Made by a program: the position numbers and the translations under genes. From Diphasiastrum complanatum (lineage: Eukaryota > Streptophyta > Lycopodiopsida > Lycopodiales > Lycopodiaceae): DNA of 64,000 nt. Below, piece by piece: positions 1 through 10,604 of the stretch. A model generated the notes under the pieces. It searched no databases. It worked only from the letters and a program-made list of their open reading frames with translations, and was not told the origin of the DNA. The stretch spans positions 4,058,056 to 4,122,055 of the forward strand of contig CM055093.1 of NCBI GenBank assembly GCA_029204225.1, in the 5' to 3' direction. Position 1 is the stretch's first letter. Each line of letters begins with the position of its first letter.

Positions 1-389
1 ACTAGAAATTTAGACTAATGAACTTTGAAAAGTCAAACTCTAAGTCTAAAACAAAGTTGGCCTCAATTTGTCAAATATGGAAATATAGCAAATATGATCA
101 AACTAGTTGAATCTTTCACACTATCTAGCATGATTCTACTGAGGAAAAACTAATCCCAGAAGGGTGGATTTAGCCATGAAGAATTCAAGGGGCAATTTTC
201 GAGAAGGTGCTCAACATCCCGAAGTGCATAGTGATATTAAGATCTGGATTCGATACAATGGAGAGCCCACAACCGCAAGATGATTCTATCGTGATCAATG
301 GCCATCTTTGAGAGCTTGAGGTGTTTGAGCAATGGTGATTGTGGTTGTGAGCTACAAACTACACTAGATCTTGAAAAAGTTAACTATGA

Positions 390-1135
390 AGTCCTAGCTT
401 GAGCAATTTTAATGCTTTCTTTGGTCATTAGCAGCATTTTTTGCATATCCTACATGAAATAGATTACAACTTCCTTTGAGTTCAACATAAATTGGTGAAC
501 ATGGCTGAAAGCCATACATCAACATGAAAGGACTAATTTCAATGGCAAAATACTTTGCACTATTGTGCATGAACTCAATCATCGAAAAGTACTTTTTTTC
601 AATTAGATTATGTGTGAGATACACATTCTCTAACCAAATTTGGTTGATACGTTCAAACTGGCCATCGGATTTTGGGTGATCTAAAGAATTAAGAGTAAGA
701 GTTGTGTCAAATTTTCAATAATTGACAACTAGAATTTGTTAGCGAACTTGGCGTATTGATCACTAAAAGTATCATTCAACAAGCCATAGAATCTAAACAA
801 TTTTTCATCAAAAATTCTATGCTAGCTCAAATGCCTTGACAATTGATTTAGTTGAAATAAATTCTGCCATTTTAGTTAGTCTAGCAACAACTACCCTAAT
901 ATCCGTTCTCTATTTTAGAGAGTCTAATCACAAAATTTATTGAGATAATTTCTTATTTGTTGCTAGAAATTTTCAAGGATGTAAAAGACTTCAAAATTTG
1001 AGTGTTCCTACCTCATTAAAATGGCATTGTTCGAAACTTTGAACATATGCTTTGACATGATCTTTTATTTTTCGCCAATAAAAGTCACATTTGGCAAGGC
1101 CAAGTGTCCTCTTCCAGTCTACAAATCTATCTCAA
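390..1135 (-). pseudogene. Ty3/gypsy integrase remnant
   Basis: Reading right to left, broken pieces of a Ty3/gypsy integrase occur in the expected order. About 1011-1088 encodes an FYWRKIKDHVKAYV-type segment of the H2C2 zinc-binding region. About 856-897 encodes VVVARLTKMAEFI, close to the family VVVDRLTKMAHFI core motif. About 640-678 encodes HPKSDGQFERINQ (family HPQTDGQTERVNR), keeping the third catalytic glutamate. About 497-545 encodes ISPFMLMYGFQP (family SPFEVVYGFNP). Many stops and frameshifts separate the pieces, so no protein is made. In a live element this enzyme inserts the cDNA copy into the genome. No LTR or reverse transcriptase is recognisable nearby, so this is an old truncated copy. 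Confidence 0.8.
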
Positions 1136-1990
1136 TTTGTGGCTTCTATTAAAATTTCAAAGAAAACTTCATATTTGAAGTCTTGAAGTGAAGAAATATG
1201 ATTTTTTCAATGAAACTTTTCATTGTGAAATTTAAGTTGGGTCCTTAAAGGCCACCCTCCAATCTGAGGGCACTATTCCACTAGTGCTTTTTTGTGAGAA
1301 TTTGGAAAAAAGTACAAAAATAGAGTGCTAGAATCATGCAAACAATAGTATGGCACAATGCTTGTTAGGATATAAGACATTTAGCTATGCAAGGGTGCAA
1401 AAATCATCGATATCAAAGAATATTGCACATAGAGGTGATTGCATGAAACATGCAATTTCTAGAGAAAATGAGATTTTTAGTTTTCCAAGACAACATCTTC
1501 ATTTTGCAATAACTTTAGAATGGTGCGTTGGATTGAAACAAGGTTAGACACATCTTTGGTCAATTGAGGCACATTCACTTGAAGTTTTGCATGTTTGATA
1601 CGTTGAAATTTTCCAACGTGTTTTAAGAACGTGGCTAAGTTACTAACTGCTAGATCAATATTTGTAAGATTTCAAAAGTACCTTTTGATCTAGTGGGCGA
1701 CCATGCTTGCAAAATTACTTTTTGTTTCATCTATTGAGCATAGGAAACAAGTTGTCCATAGTTGCATGTCCTTTTTACCTTTCAAAATCTGGATGCTTTC
1801 AAAAAATGGGTGGTTCTCACTAATTTGTAAGGTGAAGTTCTTGAAATTTTGGCAATGAGTACAAACTAGTAAGGCAACCACAAGGTTGTAAAGTCTCATA
1901 AGTTTTGTTTGAGTGTGCTCAATGAATGGATCATTTGAAATTATGTATAAAAATTTTAGTGAAAAATTCAAGCTGAAACATTATATACAA
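1136..1990. other. AT-rich stretch, no gene recognised
   Basis: Short chance ORFs only. It may be more of the decayed gypsy element on its left, but I see no RNase H or RT motif that proves this. Confidence 0.4.
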
Positions 1991-1992
1991 CA

Positions 1993-2241
1993 ATGGCGTC
2001 GATAAGCAGCATTCAATCAAATATTTGCATAGTACTTCAAGCAGATGCGTCAAACTACCTAGTTTGGAAGGTCAAGACTTCGCTTATCCTAGGAGGAGAA
2101 GCACTGTGGCCGTGGGTGGACGGGACTGAAGAAAAGCCAGTAAACACCGGCAAGGAGCTTCGCGAATGGAACCAAAAAAATGATAAGGCAATGGCAGTCA
2201 TCTGCTCTTCCATCGAAGGCAACATCATACTCGGTTGTTAG
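1993..2241 (+). pseudogene. Copia gag N-terminal fragment (element C/D family)
   Basis: An 82-residue ORF starting MASISSIQSNICIVLQ, with WKVKTSLIL and PWVDGTEEKP. It matches the first about 75 residues of the gag ORFs at 15,031 and 43,059 in this window, which are parts of Ty1/copia elements. Gag forms the particle in which reverse transcription takes place. Only the N terminus is present: the middle of the domain, zinc knuckles and protease are absent. No LTR or primer site is seen next to it, so this is a scrap left by deletion or partial insertion. Confidence 0.75.
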
Positions 2242-2534
2242 CTGAAGCATCTACTTGCTCTACTTCTCTGTTAGCGCAGGCATCTTCTAGCTAATGTTTC
2301 TTGGTTCTCTAGCCAACGTTTGTAGATTCCAATTCACACAAAACTTGCTTACCAACGGCCAATACTAGTGCTGAATCTACCACTCAAAGTAGCCCTTACT
2401 CTCTGTTTGACAGAGCTTTAGCATGGCTAGGGATTCACGTGACTACAGATCGATTTAGCTACAGCTCAGTCACGAAATTTTTTTTGTAGTATAATGGTGT
2501 TGTACCCGCCTGTCTCTACAACTATAACTCAAGA

Positions 2535-2795
2535 ACTGTAAGGAGAACTCCTCATGGAGCCAAAAATCGGGAGACATCAAAACTCAGTGGAATGGTGGAT
2601 CTCCAAGTCCTGCACATCTACCTGACACTAACACAAATGGGAATACTACAAAGTGCTTGTTACAACAGTCACTCAACAGTTGTTGTAAGAACTCCTCGGG
2701 GAGCCGATAACTAGGAAGCATCTGAATTGAGTAGAATGATGGATCAGCCTCCAAGCCCTACACATCTACCTGATACTAACCCAAATCAATCCTTA
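2535..2795. repeat. Two degenerate copies of a ~100-bp repeat
   Basis: Copies at about 2538-2640 and 2688-2790 share GAACTCCTC(AT/GG)GGAGCC, then a variable part, TGG(A/T)GGATC, CTCCAAG(T/C)CCT(G/A)CACATC and TACCTGA(C/T)ACTAAC. Their starts are about 150 bp apart. No coding capacity is evident and the source is unknown. Confidence 0.65.
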
Positions 2796-3370
2796 AGAGA
2801 GAATTAACAACAACAAACACATTCATAAATCAGTACCCAAACTATATGCATGAAGATGGAACGTGGAAAGAAATGCAAGTAGTAGAATCTTCCATTCAAG
2901 GAGCAACAGCATTTTAGTACATAATACATGCTATGAAACTCGTGGCAGAGGCCTCTATCTATACCCATGAGCCGTAGAAACCAATTGTATCATATTTTGG
3001 AGTCCACCTCTTGCAATAGAGTGAACCCCAATCTATAAGGATTTGAGTTCTAACTCTTACTAGATAATACGAGGCCTCTTTTTTAAAACATAACTCAAGT
3101 TGAGAGAGTCTAAATTACTAGCTCCCACATGGCTTTCCATCGTTTGGAATTAGCCTAGCACTAATAATTCTCGTGCTCTCAGACTCGGCTGTCAACTCCA
3201 TCTCTGTTGGAAACCCTTTTTGGGGGATGAGACACTGCATCGATATTTCAGGGGCATGGCATCAGCTAACATCGATCTCTCATGAATCACAAATGCATGA
3301 GAATTATGGGCTGCGTTGATAGCATGGTTCGAAACCAAATCACGCAACCAAATCATGCATTTGGAAGATC
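2796..3370. other. No gene recognised
   Basis: AT-rich DNA between the repeat pair and the broken 3' side of the minus-strand copia element. The element's integrase, RT and 3' LTR, which should lie here, are missing. Confidence 0.4.
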
Positions 3371-3373
3371 AAC

Positions 3374-3840
3374 TCACATACCTATGCTGGGATGTAAAGC
3401 ATACTCCTCCTTGATCATAGCCTCCATGGAACCCGAGTTGACATGTCCAAGTCTTTTGTGCCATAAAGTAAAGGTAGATATCTTGCTCTTCTCGGCCAAC
3501 ATGACAACATTAGTATCCACAAATGCATCCAGCTTATAAAGTTTGCCAAGTCTAGTGCCCTTAGCCACTACCTTACCCTTCTTCTTGATGAAACATTCAT
3601 TTGAAGCAAAGTCAACATTGAAACCATTGTCTACCATTTGGCCAACACTTAGTAGATTCTTTGTTATTGTAGGAATGTACAAAACACCTTCTATGTTGAT
3701 CTTTTTGGAAGATCCTAAGCAAAGGGGAATGCTACCAACTCCTTCAATCTTACAAGCTTCATCATTTGCTGTATAGATAGACTTTATAGGTCCATCATAA
3801 GATAAGAGAGAAGAGAAAAACTCCCTTTTACTAGTCATGT
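3374..3840 (-). pseudogene. Copia protease / GAG-pre-integrase remnant
   Basis: After a stop just downstream of gag the frame reads IDSGASSH (the active-site DSGA of retropepsin is intact), then SIYTANDEACKIEGVGSI, VLYIPTITKNLLSVGQMVDN and LWHKRLGHVNSGSM, the GAG-pre-integrase H-x-RLGH motif. The protease cuts the polyprotein; the pre-integrase segment leads into the integrase zinc finger. The reading ends at ALHPSIGM near 3374, with no C-x-x-C of the zinc finger and no integrase core. The single stop between gag and protease (about 3860) and the truncation make it non-functional. Confidence 0.85.
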
Positions 3841-3862
3841 GTGAACTAGCACCCGAGTCAAT

Positions 3863-4798
3863 CTACCAAGGATCTTCTCCTTTGAAGCTTGTTGAAGAAA
3901 ATATGGACATCATGATAGAGTCCTCATGTGAACTCTCCTCCTCCTCCTCTTTGCTCATGTTGGATTGGCTTTGATCTTGCTTCCTCTTGAAGCATTCCGA
4001 GGCATAATGCCCCATCTTGCTACAATAGTAGCACTTCACCTTTGATTTGTCCTTCTTGACTTTGGTGGTTGATGGAGATGCCTTTGGGGGTCCTTCTTGA
4101 TCCTCAAGCTTTGTAGACTTCTTGAATGTTGATCCTTTGCCTTTGGACTTGCCTTTGCCTTTGGTGAAGAGAGCTTGGTCATCTCCACCTTGGATGGAAA
4201 GCCTATCCATCCTCTCTTGCATTTGGCTCCTTCTTGATTCCTCGGCCATGAGTGTGCCTTGGAGTTCTTCAAGTATGGGTAGCTTACCCATAATTGCATA
4301 TCCCTGAACCAAATTGTCAAATTCAAAGCTTAGTCCATTCAATATGAGTTGAACAAGCTCTTCATCCTTGATAGGGTCACCTATAAAGGCTAGCTCTTTG
4401 TTCAATTCCTTTACTCTTAGGACAAAAGTATGTGCACTCTCTCCTTTCTTTTGATAGCTTCTATAGATTTGATTCTTCAAAGCTAACATTCTAGTTTGGT
4501 TCTTGGATTCATAGACCTTTTGCAAAGTCTCCCAAGCATCTTGAGCTGAAGTGCAATCTCCTACCTCTCTTAAGAGTTCATTTGCAACATTCATTTTTAT
4601 GCAATGTAGTGCAACATTGCACCTCTTGATGTATTTGGCTTTTTCTTGAGGATGAATAGGTTCACCCTCCTTACCATTTACAATTTCCATCAGATCTTGC
4701 ATGATCATGATAGATTCCATTCTAACTTTCCATATGGAATAGTTAGTTTTGTTGAGCCTTTCATTAGTATCCAAAAGATATGCATTTATAGATGCCAT
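3863..4798 (-). CDS. gag: Copia gag polyprotein
   Basis: A 311-residue ORF starting MASINAYLLDTNERLN. It carries the UBN2/retrotran_gag copia-type capsid domain: YSIWKVRMESIM at about 20-31, AWETLQKVYES near 90, LILNGLSFEFDNLVQ near 150 and LQGTLMAEESRR near 180. A lysine-rich linker (GKGKSKGKG) follows, then one CCHC zinc knuckle, CYYCSKMGHYASEC, near 257-270, and an acidic tail. Gag assembles into cytoplasmic particles that package the element RNA through the knuckle. The start fits because it lies after the leader and aligns with the related gag at 10,605. It is the only complete gag ORF in the window, but the element around it cannot move because pol is missing. Confidence 0.85.
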   Translation of the reverse strand: MASINAYLLDTNERLNKTNYSIWKVRMESIMIMQDLMEIVNGKEGEPIHPQEKAKYIKRCNVALHCIKMNVANELLREVGDCTSAQDAWETLQKVYESKNQTRMLALKNQIYRSYQKKGESAHTFVLRVKELNKELAFIGDPIKDEELVQLILNGLSFEFDNLVQGYAIMGKLPILEELQGTLMAEESRRSQMQERMDRLSIQGGDDQALFTKGKGKSKGKGSTFKKSTKLEDQEGPPKASPSTTKVKKDKSKVKCYYCSKMGHYASECFKRKQDQSQSNMSKEEEEESSHEDSIMMSIFSSTSFKGEDPW

Positions 4799-5539
4799 CT
4801 AGTCTCCTAATCAAGGACTTGACACAAATGAAGGTTACTTCTATCGATTTGATTGAAGGTCTACCTTATCCCACTTCTTAGGGACCTGAAAAGATCAGTA
4901 ATAGACTTCCTATAAAGATCTAAGAATGATCTCTAGCAAAATCAAATCATAGAATACTAGAAACAATGCACTTGCTTGATTGAAGTAGACAATACTAGTA
5001 GAATTGCCCCTCTTTCTATAAAGAACATTAAAGCTTCCAAATGATCTGATCAAGAGTGAATTTCAGCAACCTAATATACTACTATCCAATCACAAGCAAA
5101 AAATGATCAAAATTGATGAAAAATTGATCTAATTTGGTGCATAAGTCAAGCAATGGTTGGACTGAACCTAAATCACTTTAGGAGGTGTCTACTACACCTT
5201 AGAACAGCCTTGAAGAGTCCCCAAAACTCTGATCTTCCCTCTCCTTGAATGCTAGAAAGCCTCCTCTATGAAATCACCTCCAAAACTTGCTTAGAAATCA
5301 TGCTTGGAGCATGCAAAACTTGCTATCTTGGTAATGTGAATTGAATTCAACTTTGCCTCTGGTTTTAGACACCTAAACACCTGCAAATGAAGTCACACAA
5401 CACCAATCTCCAATGTATTTGACTCACTTTGAGTTCTAGAATCAATACTAGATGCTAAGATCCAATCTACACAAGATTTAGATCAAAAATTGTGATCAAA
5501 TTGAATGAAAACCAAGGATTTAGCTCATTTCAGCCTTTA

Positions 5540-5552
5540 GGCTCTGATACCA
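5540..5552 (-). other. Primer binding site, tRNA-iMet type
   Basis: Minus strand reads TGGTATCAGAGCC immediately after the LTR end. This is the common plant copia primer site, complementary to the 3' end of initiator-Met tRNA, where minus-strand cDNA synthesis begins. Confidence 0.9.
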
Positions 5553-6234
5553 TGTAAAAATTACAGCAAATAATGATCCTAAAACACTTGAAATGATGAG
5601 GGAAACAATAGATTATGATTTCATAATATTAGCACAAGTTGAACCATCAAAATCCATCAAAAATCTATGCTTGAACCTCACTAAATGGCCCAAATCCTTG
5701 AAGAAGGCTTCAAACGTGTGAAAGTACGGCCTCCCACAGTCTGAGTACTGTACACCAGACCTACATTCAATCCTATAATCATTAGTAATCACAAGTACTC
5801 AAACAATTATGAACATAGAGAGCAATTGCACCATTATGAGAGAAAAAACATGGAATTGCTTGATTGATTTTGGTGAGATATCATCACCTATATATACATG
5901 ATCCATCACGGTTTTGGGCAGGTATGAGTAGCCCTAAACCTATCCCTAATGCTAATTTTGGTGGATCTTTCATCCCTACCAAGTTAGGGTTGGAATCTTG
6001 GAGATCCCTCAACAATGCAAAAATTACCAAAAATAGCTCCTATTTTTTCTCCCTTGTATCTAAGCATAATTTGGACTCATTCCAAAGGTTCTAACACTTA
6101 GGTCTACTTGAGAACATCCTTATGAATGGAATCCTATGCTATTTGGCACGTGTGACAAGCCACATCATGACCATCTAACTATTTACAAGTCATATGACCA
6201 AAACTAGTCAAGCTAGAATTGTGAATTTTTAACA
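5553..6234 (-). repeat. 5' LTR of copia E1
   Basis: 682 bp, on the plus strand starting TGTAAAAATTACAGC and ending GTGAATTTTTAACA, so both ends carry TG...CA and a short imperfect inverted repeat (TGTAAAAATT / AATTTTTAACA). It abuts the primer site on its left. The related LTR at 60,478-61,158 is 681 bp and shares CAGCAAA near one end and GGCACGTGTGACA near the other. Confidence 0.85.
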
Positions 6235-6780
6235 TGATATTCATGGGCAACCCATGTGCCATCATCTTTCTTCTCATTATAAAAAATTTCACATCAAATC
6301 AAGGATCTTGGTCTCCTTCTCACCGCCATAGCTTGAAGAGTCTCACGTTTGCATCTGTCAATATGAGAGTTGAGGGCATAATAGATGCTAAAGCATGACA
6401 GTTTCACCTTTGTTATAGTAGCTGCTATTTTCAAGTTCCAAGATAACTTTTACTTGAGATTAACCCAAGAAATTTAGTACAACCACAAGCCGCACATGCC
6501 AGCCAATATGCTTCCAATCTACCAGACCAAAAATTCAACAAATATGCATTATGTTTTTCAAGTCAGGCTAGTTATGTTACATAGAACCCACTATGTCAAG
6601 AAATGATTGGGCCACATGGACATAAAAAGTTAAAAAAAAAAAAAACTCTTAACAAACGGCCCTTCTAACATCAGGAAATTATCTAATGAGTCGACTCCAT
6701 TCATACTAATATTTTCACTTTGTTATTTACCAAAAGTAAAAAGTTCAAAAGATACTTTGTTTGTTTTTCTTTTGTTGTGA
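6235..6780. other. No gene recognised
   Basis: AT-rich DNA between the E1 LTR and the coiled-coil ORF copy. It includes an A run near 6628-6644. I see no LTR boundary or coding motif. Confidence 0.4.
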
Positions 6781-6784
6781 AATT

Positions 6785-8355
6785 CATGGACGGCTTTATC
6801 AACCTAATCTTGTGCATTAGTCAACGCATTATAGAGAGTTGAAAGATATGTTTCCAAGGCATACACATGTTGCTTTGTCTTTTTTAGCTCTGCTTCTAAC
6901 TTGTCTTCGTGTTGTTTGGCTATCTTCAACTCTCAGTTTAGCTGGATGAGTTTCTAGCTGATAAGATGATTTCTAATCCCAAATTGGCAAGTCTCTTTTC
7001 CATTGACGTTTTCTGATGAAGCATACTCTGGATCATCCGTCCATGTTGTGAATGCATTCCAAGGACATCACTAGAATCTAAGGGGACTGTCGTGGCAACA
7101 ACAACAGCTGGAGAAGATCCAAATCCCATAGTTTGTCGTGATTGGCCTTGAAGATTTGCCCGTGGATCTTCCTCTTCAAATATAGCTTCTTCCTCAAAAT
7201 CATCTGAAATTTGTGCATCGAACTGCTTTGGAGATACAACCGCAAAAGTGACTCTGATGGTGTCTGGTGCCTGAACTATTTGATCTGCTTGTTGGCCTTG
7301 CTGAAAAGCTGGTACTGATTCAGAAGTTTCAAAGATTTTCTGGAATTGATCGAATCCTATTCCGAGGGAGCTGGAATTAAATGGTCCAGGGCTCAATGGC
7401 ATCACAAAACATTCATCTGCTTGTAAAGGGTCGGAATCATCAATCACATCCATAAACCATTGGGTTGATGGTGACATAGCTGAAATTTGTGGAGGTGAGG
7501 CGGCTTGGGTAACTATGATTGGAATGGTAGATTCAATTGTCGCAGATGGCCCTCGTGAAAAATTAGAGGTGATGATGGTTGCAGTGGTTGAGGGAATGAG
7601 TAGTGTAGGGGGTATAGGTGCATTTGACGGTGGTGGCTGAGTACGACGTCAAGACGTGGGAGGCGAGGGGTATGACAATCTCGCTGCATACTCTAGGATG
7701 AGGATGCTTGGCGAGAAGATTCTACTGGTGCTACTTCATAGGTGGCTAGCACAAAATTAGCATGAAATCCGTGGACCTTGTTGACTAAGTATGAGGTGAC
7801 CAAGGAGGACAGAAGAGAGCCAACCGCGAACTACTATTTGGTATTACTCTTGATGGCTCTGTCTAGCCCCCCGAAAACCATCGTCAACCAATCATAAGGT
7901 TGCACGGTCCTCTTATCTAACTTTCTACCAAGAGATAGAGGACCTGAGAAGAGATCCTTTCCTTCTTGAGGTTCCCAACCATCAGGAAGTTGTTCAAAAG
8001 CTCTGCGACAACATGGAGGGTGGGATCTCGGATGGCTTCTAGAAAATAACCATCATTAGTGTGCTATTTATTGATGGTGGTATCAATAAATGGTTTGATG
8101 ATAGATTCGTCCTTGTTATGAGATGGGGTTGGTCGAGGCCTAGAAATGATAACTACGGCAATAAGGGTGACCTCAGTAACACGCACCTTGTGTAGACTCC
8201 CTGAAAGGTGATGTAAAATTTGGCCTTGGCTTCATTCCAAGTACCAAAAGCCATGCTGATGAACTCCATACTTATTTTGTTTGAAAAGGCATGCTCATGG
8301 AGTCCCAACGGCGTGAGCAAAGGCTCAACAAAAAGAGGGAGATAAAAAAGGAAGA
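6785..8355 (-). pseudogene. Decayed accessory ORF, copy 1 (coiled coil)
   Basis: Minus-strand relative of the sequence at 27,400-28,830. At 8330-8225 it reads LHEHAFSN, EFISMAFGTWNEAKAKF and YITFQG, matching IHERAFSG, DFITLAFSTWKEEKSKF and YITFQG in copy 2. At about 6950-6785 it reads KQHEDKLEAELKK, ALETYLSTLYNALTNAQD and VDKAVHE, matching the coiled coil of copy 2. Between them lie about 1.2 kb absent from copy 2, including a 179-residue acidic ORF (7477-6938; MSPSTQWFMDVIDDSDPLQ, DDFEEEAIFEEEDP). Stops interrupt the readable parts. I do not recognise the protein. Copy 2 lies just downstream of a gypsy integrase, so I infer an accessory ORF of a gypsy lineage. It abuts a truncated copia integrase near 8355. 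Confidence 0.6.
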
Positions 8356-9400
8356 TGGAAAGGCACCCTGTGGTTCTCTCCTAAATCCACAAAACTCTTT
8401 TGACGTAGAAGCTGAGCTACCTTGCACAAATCTTGTTGGCTCTCTTCGTTCTCTTGTCAATCTTCTAGGAGATCCTTCTGGTACTGCAATGCTCTTGCCT
8501 TTATCTGATCTGCTAGGTCCGGAGCCATTTCGGTTTACAAGTATTGTAGCAGTAGGCTGGCTTGCAAATCTTTCTTCGTCTGATTCGTTACTCGAATGAC
8601 GTGCAACTCGAACATCTTCATCTAAGTGTTCGTCCTCTGTTCCCTCTATCACAGTTGGTAGATCATAGTACTGTCTTCCAAGGACTTCATAATTGATAGG
8701 ATCATCATTGGCCATTGTTTTGCTCTCATCAAATTTGACATCTCTGACTATCTACACTATGTTTGTCTCTGGCATATAGACTCTGTAGTATGACGAATGA
8801 TTGTATCCTACAAGATATCCTTGGTTTTGCTTTCTCATCAAGCTTCTTTTGAAGCTTGTCAGGAACGTGTGCATATGCTGCACAACCAAAGATTCGAATG
8901 TGAGTCAGATTGAGTTTTCTACCCCACCATACCTCATGTGGTGTTGTGTGAGGAACACCAGATTTTCCTGTCTTGTTCTAAATGTAAGCAACTGTAGCTA
9001 TTGCTTCAGCCCACAACACTCTTGGAGCCTTCGAGTAGACATCATGCATCTAGCAGCTTCCATTAGAGTCTTGTTCTTTCTTTCTACAACACCGTTGTGC
9101 TGTGGTGTGTAAGATGCAGTTCTTCTGTGAATGATTCCACGATCATTGCAGAAATAAGTGAATCGGTTTGAGATGTATTTTTCACCTTGATCTATGCTTC
9201 ACTTTATTTACTTTGTGAACTTGTTAAATGCTTATGATTTATTGTGAATGAAGTAGACTCTGGCAAACTTACTGTAATCATCAATAAAGGTAATATAAAA
9301 TTTTGAGCCTCCTACTGAAATCACATTGAAAGGTGCTTAGATGTCAGAATGTACTAGCTCCAAAATCTTGGTCGTTCTATAGGAGTCCTTGACAAAAGGA
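8356..9400 (-). pseudogene. Copia integrase fragment (element C/D family)
   Basis: Right to left it reads TPFVKDSYRTTKILELVHSD (the first catalytic D of the integrase core), FYITFIDDYSKFARVYF, GIIHRRTASYTPQHNGVVER (catalytic E), LMEAARCMM, then the integrase-RT linker with NYEVLGRQYYDLP and GSSASTSKEFCGF. Several stops and frameshifts occur. The linker matches element C at 16,560-16,900. The right end stops exactly where the LTR of copia E2 begins, and the left end is truncated at about 8356 against the accessory ORF copy. A live integrase would join element cDNA to the chromosome; this one is dead. Confidence 0.85.
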
Positions 9401-9405
9401 GTATG

Positions 9406-9921
9406 TGACATCTCAGCCCTTCAAACATGCATCACAGGTCATCGAACTGGTTAAAGTTGGTAAAATTTCATGCATGGCAAGTGACAAATGTCACATAGAC
9501 TCTAGATGTCACTTTAGTTGTCATTTTGGAATGGATAGATGTGGTTCTACCTCGAGCTACCTCAAACTCCATAAATATGTGTAGATCTCCTCACAATCTA
9601 TGATGAAGAACCAAAGTTTTGTAGCTACCTCATGCCATTTTGGATCTAAACTATTTTTCTTGTTATCTCTCTAGCTTTCTCTCTCTAACTCGTGTTGAAG
9701 CTAATGCTAATACACTGAAATCTTGTACTTTTGTTCATTCTTTGATTCATTGCTATCATAATCTAATGCTTAGCATGCTAGATTGTGGTTAAGCCATTTC
9801 TTATGAACTAGATCCTGCTAAACAATCTAGAATCAAGTTACTGTGCTAATCACAAATCTTAGTCAAGATCAATCATACTTGTGGACATTCCCCACATGTG
9901 TGAATTCTGGAAATTTTGTCA
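9406..9921 (+). repeat. 5' LTR of copia E2
   Basis: 516 bp from TGACATCTCAGCCC to GGAAATTTTGTCA. The ends form a 5-bp inverted repeat TGACA/TGTCA and the right end abuts the primer site. The left boundary is set by the break in the copia integrase reading frame. Confidence 0.75.
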
Positions 9922-9934
9922 TGGTATCAGAGCC
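9922..9934 (+). other. Primer binding site, tRNA-iMet type
   Basis: TGGTATCAGAGCC directly after the LTR. Confidence 0.9.
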
Positions 9935-10604
9935 AAATTAAGCTTTGCATACTAACATCTATGATCGTACAAGAAACTGAGAGCTAAATCAAGCAAAAAA
10001 GTAGTTCTGCACTTTTTCTCACCTTTCTCTAAAGTGTAATGGGATCAAATCGAATTGGAACTGAATTTTCAGACCTGAAAAGTGGTAGTATGGAATTCTG
10101 GAATTCTGCACGTGTGATCAGAGATTTTCAGTCCTTTTGTTCTCCTTGCTAATAGATCCAAAGATAGCAGTGTTATAACTTAATAGAAAGCTTATGATCT
10201 GTACTTTCCATAGAAATTGAAACCAAATCAATCTGATGTGTCTAGCAAGATCTATAAGCTCTTAAAGAGGATAGGGATAGGTCCCAAATCTGAGTGACAG
10301 CATTTTGATTTGATTTAATCTTGCTTTGTTCTGAGTCAGTTTTGTTTTCTTTTTTATGCATTTCACACATGCCAAAAGTAGGATTCAAACTAGCCAAAGT
10401 GTCTCAATCCACTTTGTGTGTCTGATCTAGATAACTTGTTTTGTGGAATATTTGAGAGTCATCTCAAATAAAGTTGCCAGTGTTTCACATAGGAAGGTAG
10501 TACATCCTTGAAAATACCTATAGTGAAAGAGAGCAGCAACTTTAAGTCTATTTGGAACAACCTCAAACATATCTCAGTCCAATAACTAAGAAGTCTTCAT
10601 TAAA

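Larger units (their letters stand above)
3374..6234 (-). mobile_element. Copia retrotransposon E1, 3'-truncated
   Basis: Minus-strand Ty1/copia element read right to left: 5' LTR (6234-5553), tRNA-Met primer site (5552-5540), a leader of about 740 bp, gag (4798-3863), then protease and GAG-pre-integrase remnant (3840-3374). Homology stops near 3374, so integrase, RT, RNase H and the 3' LTR are gone. Target-site duplications cannot be checked. Its gag is the same family as the gag at 10,605, and its LTR is close in length and ends to the LTR at 60,478. Confidence 0.85.
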
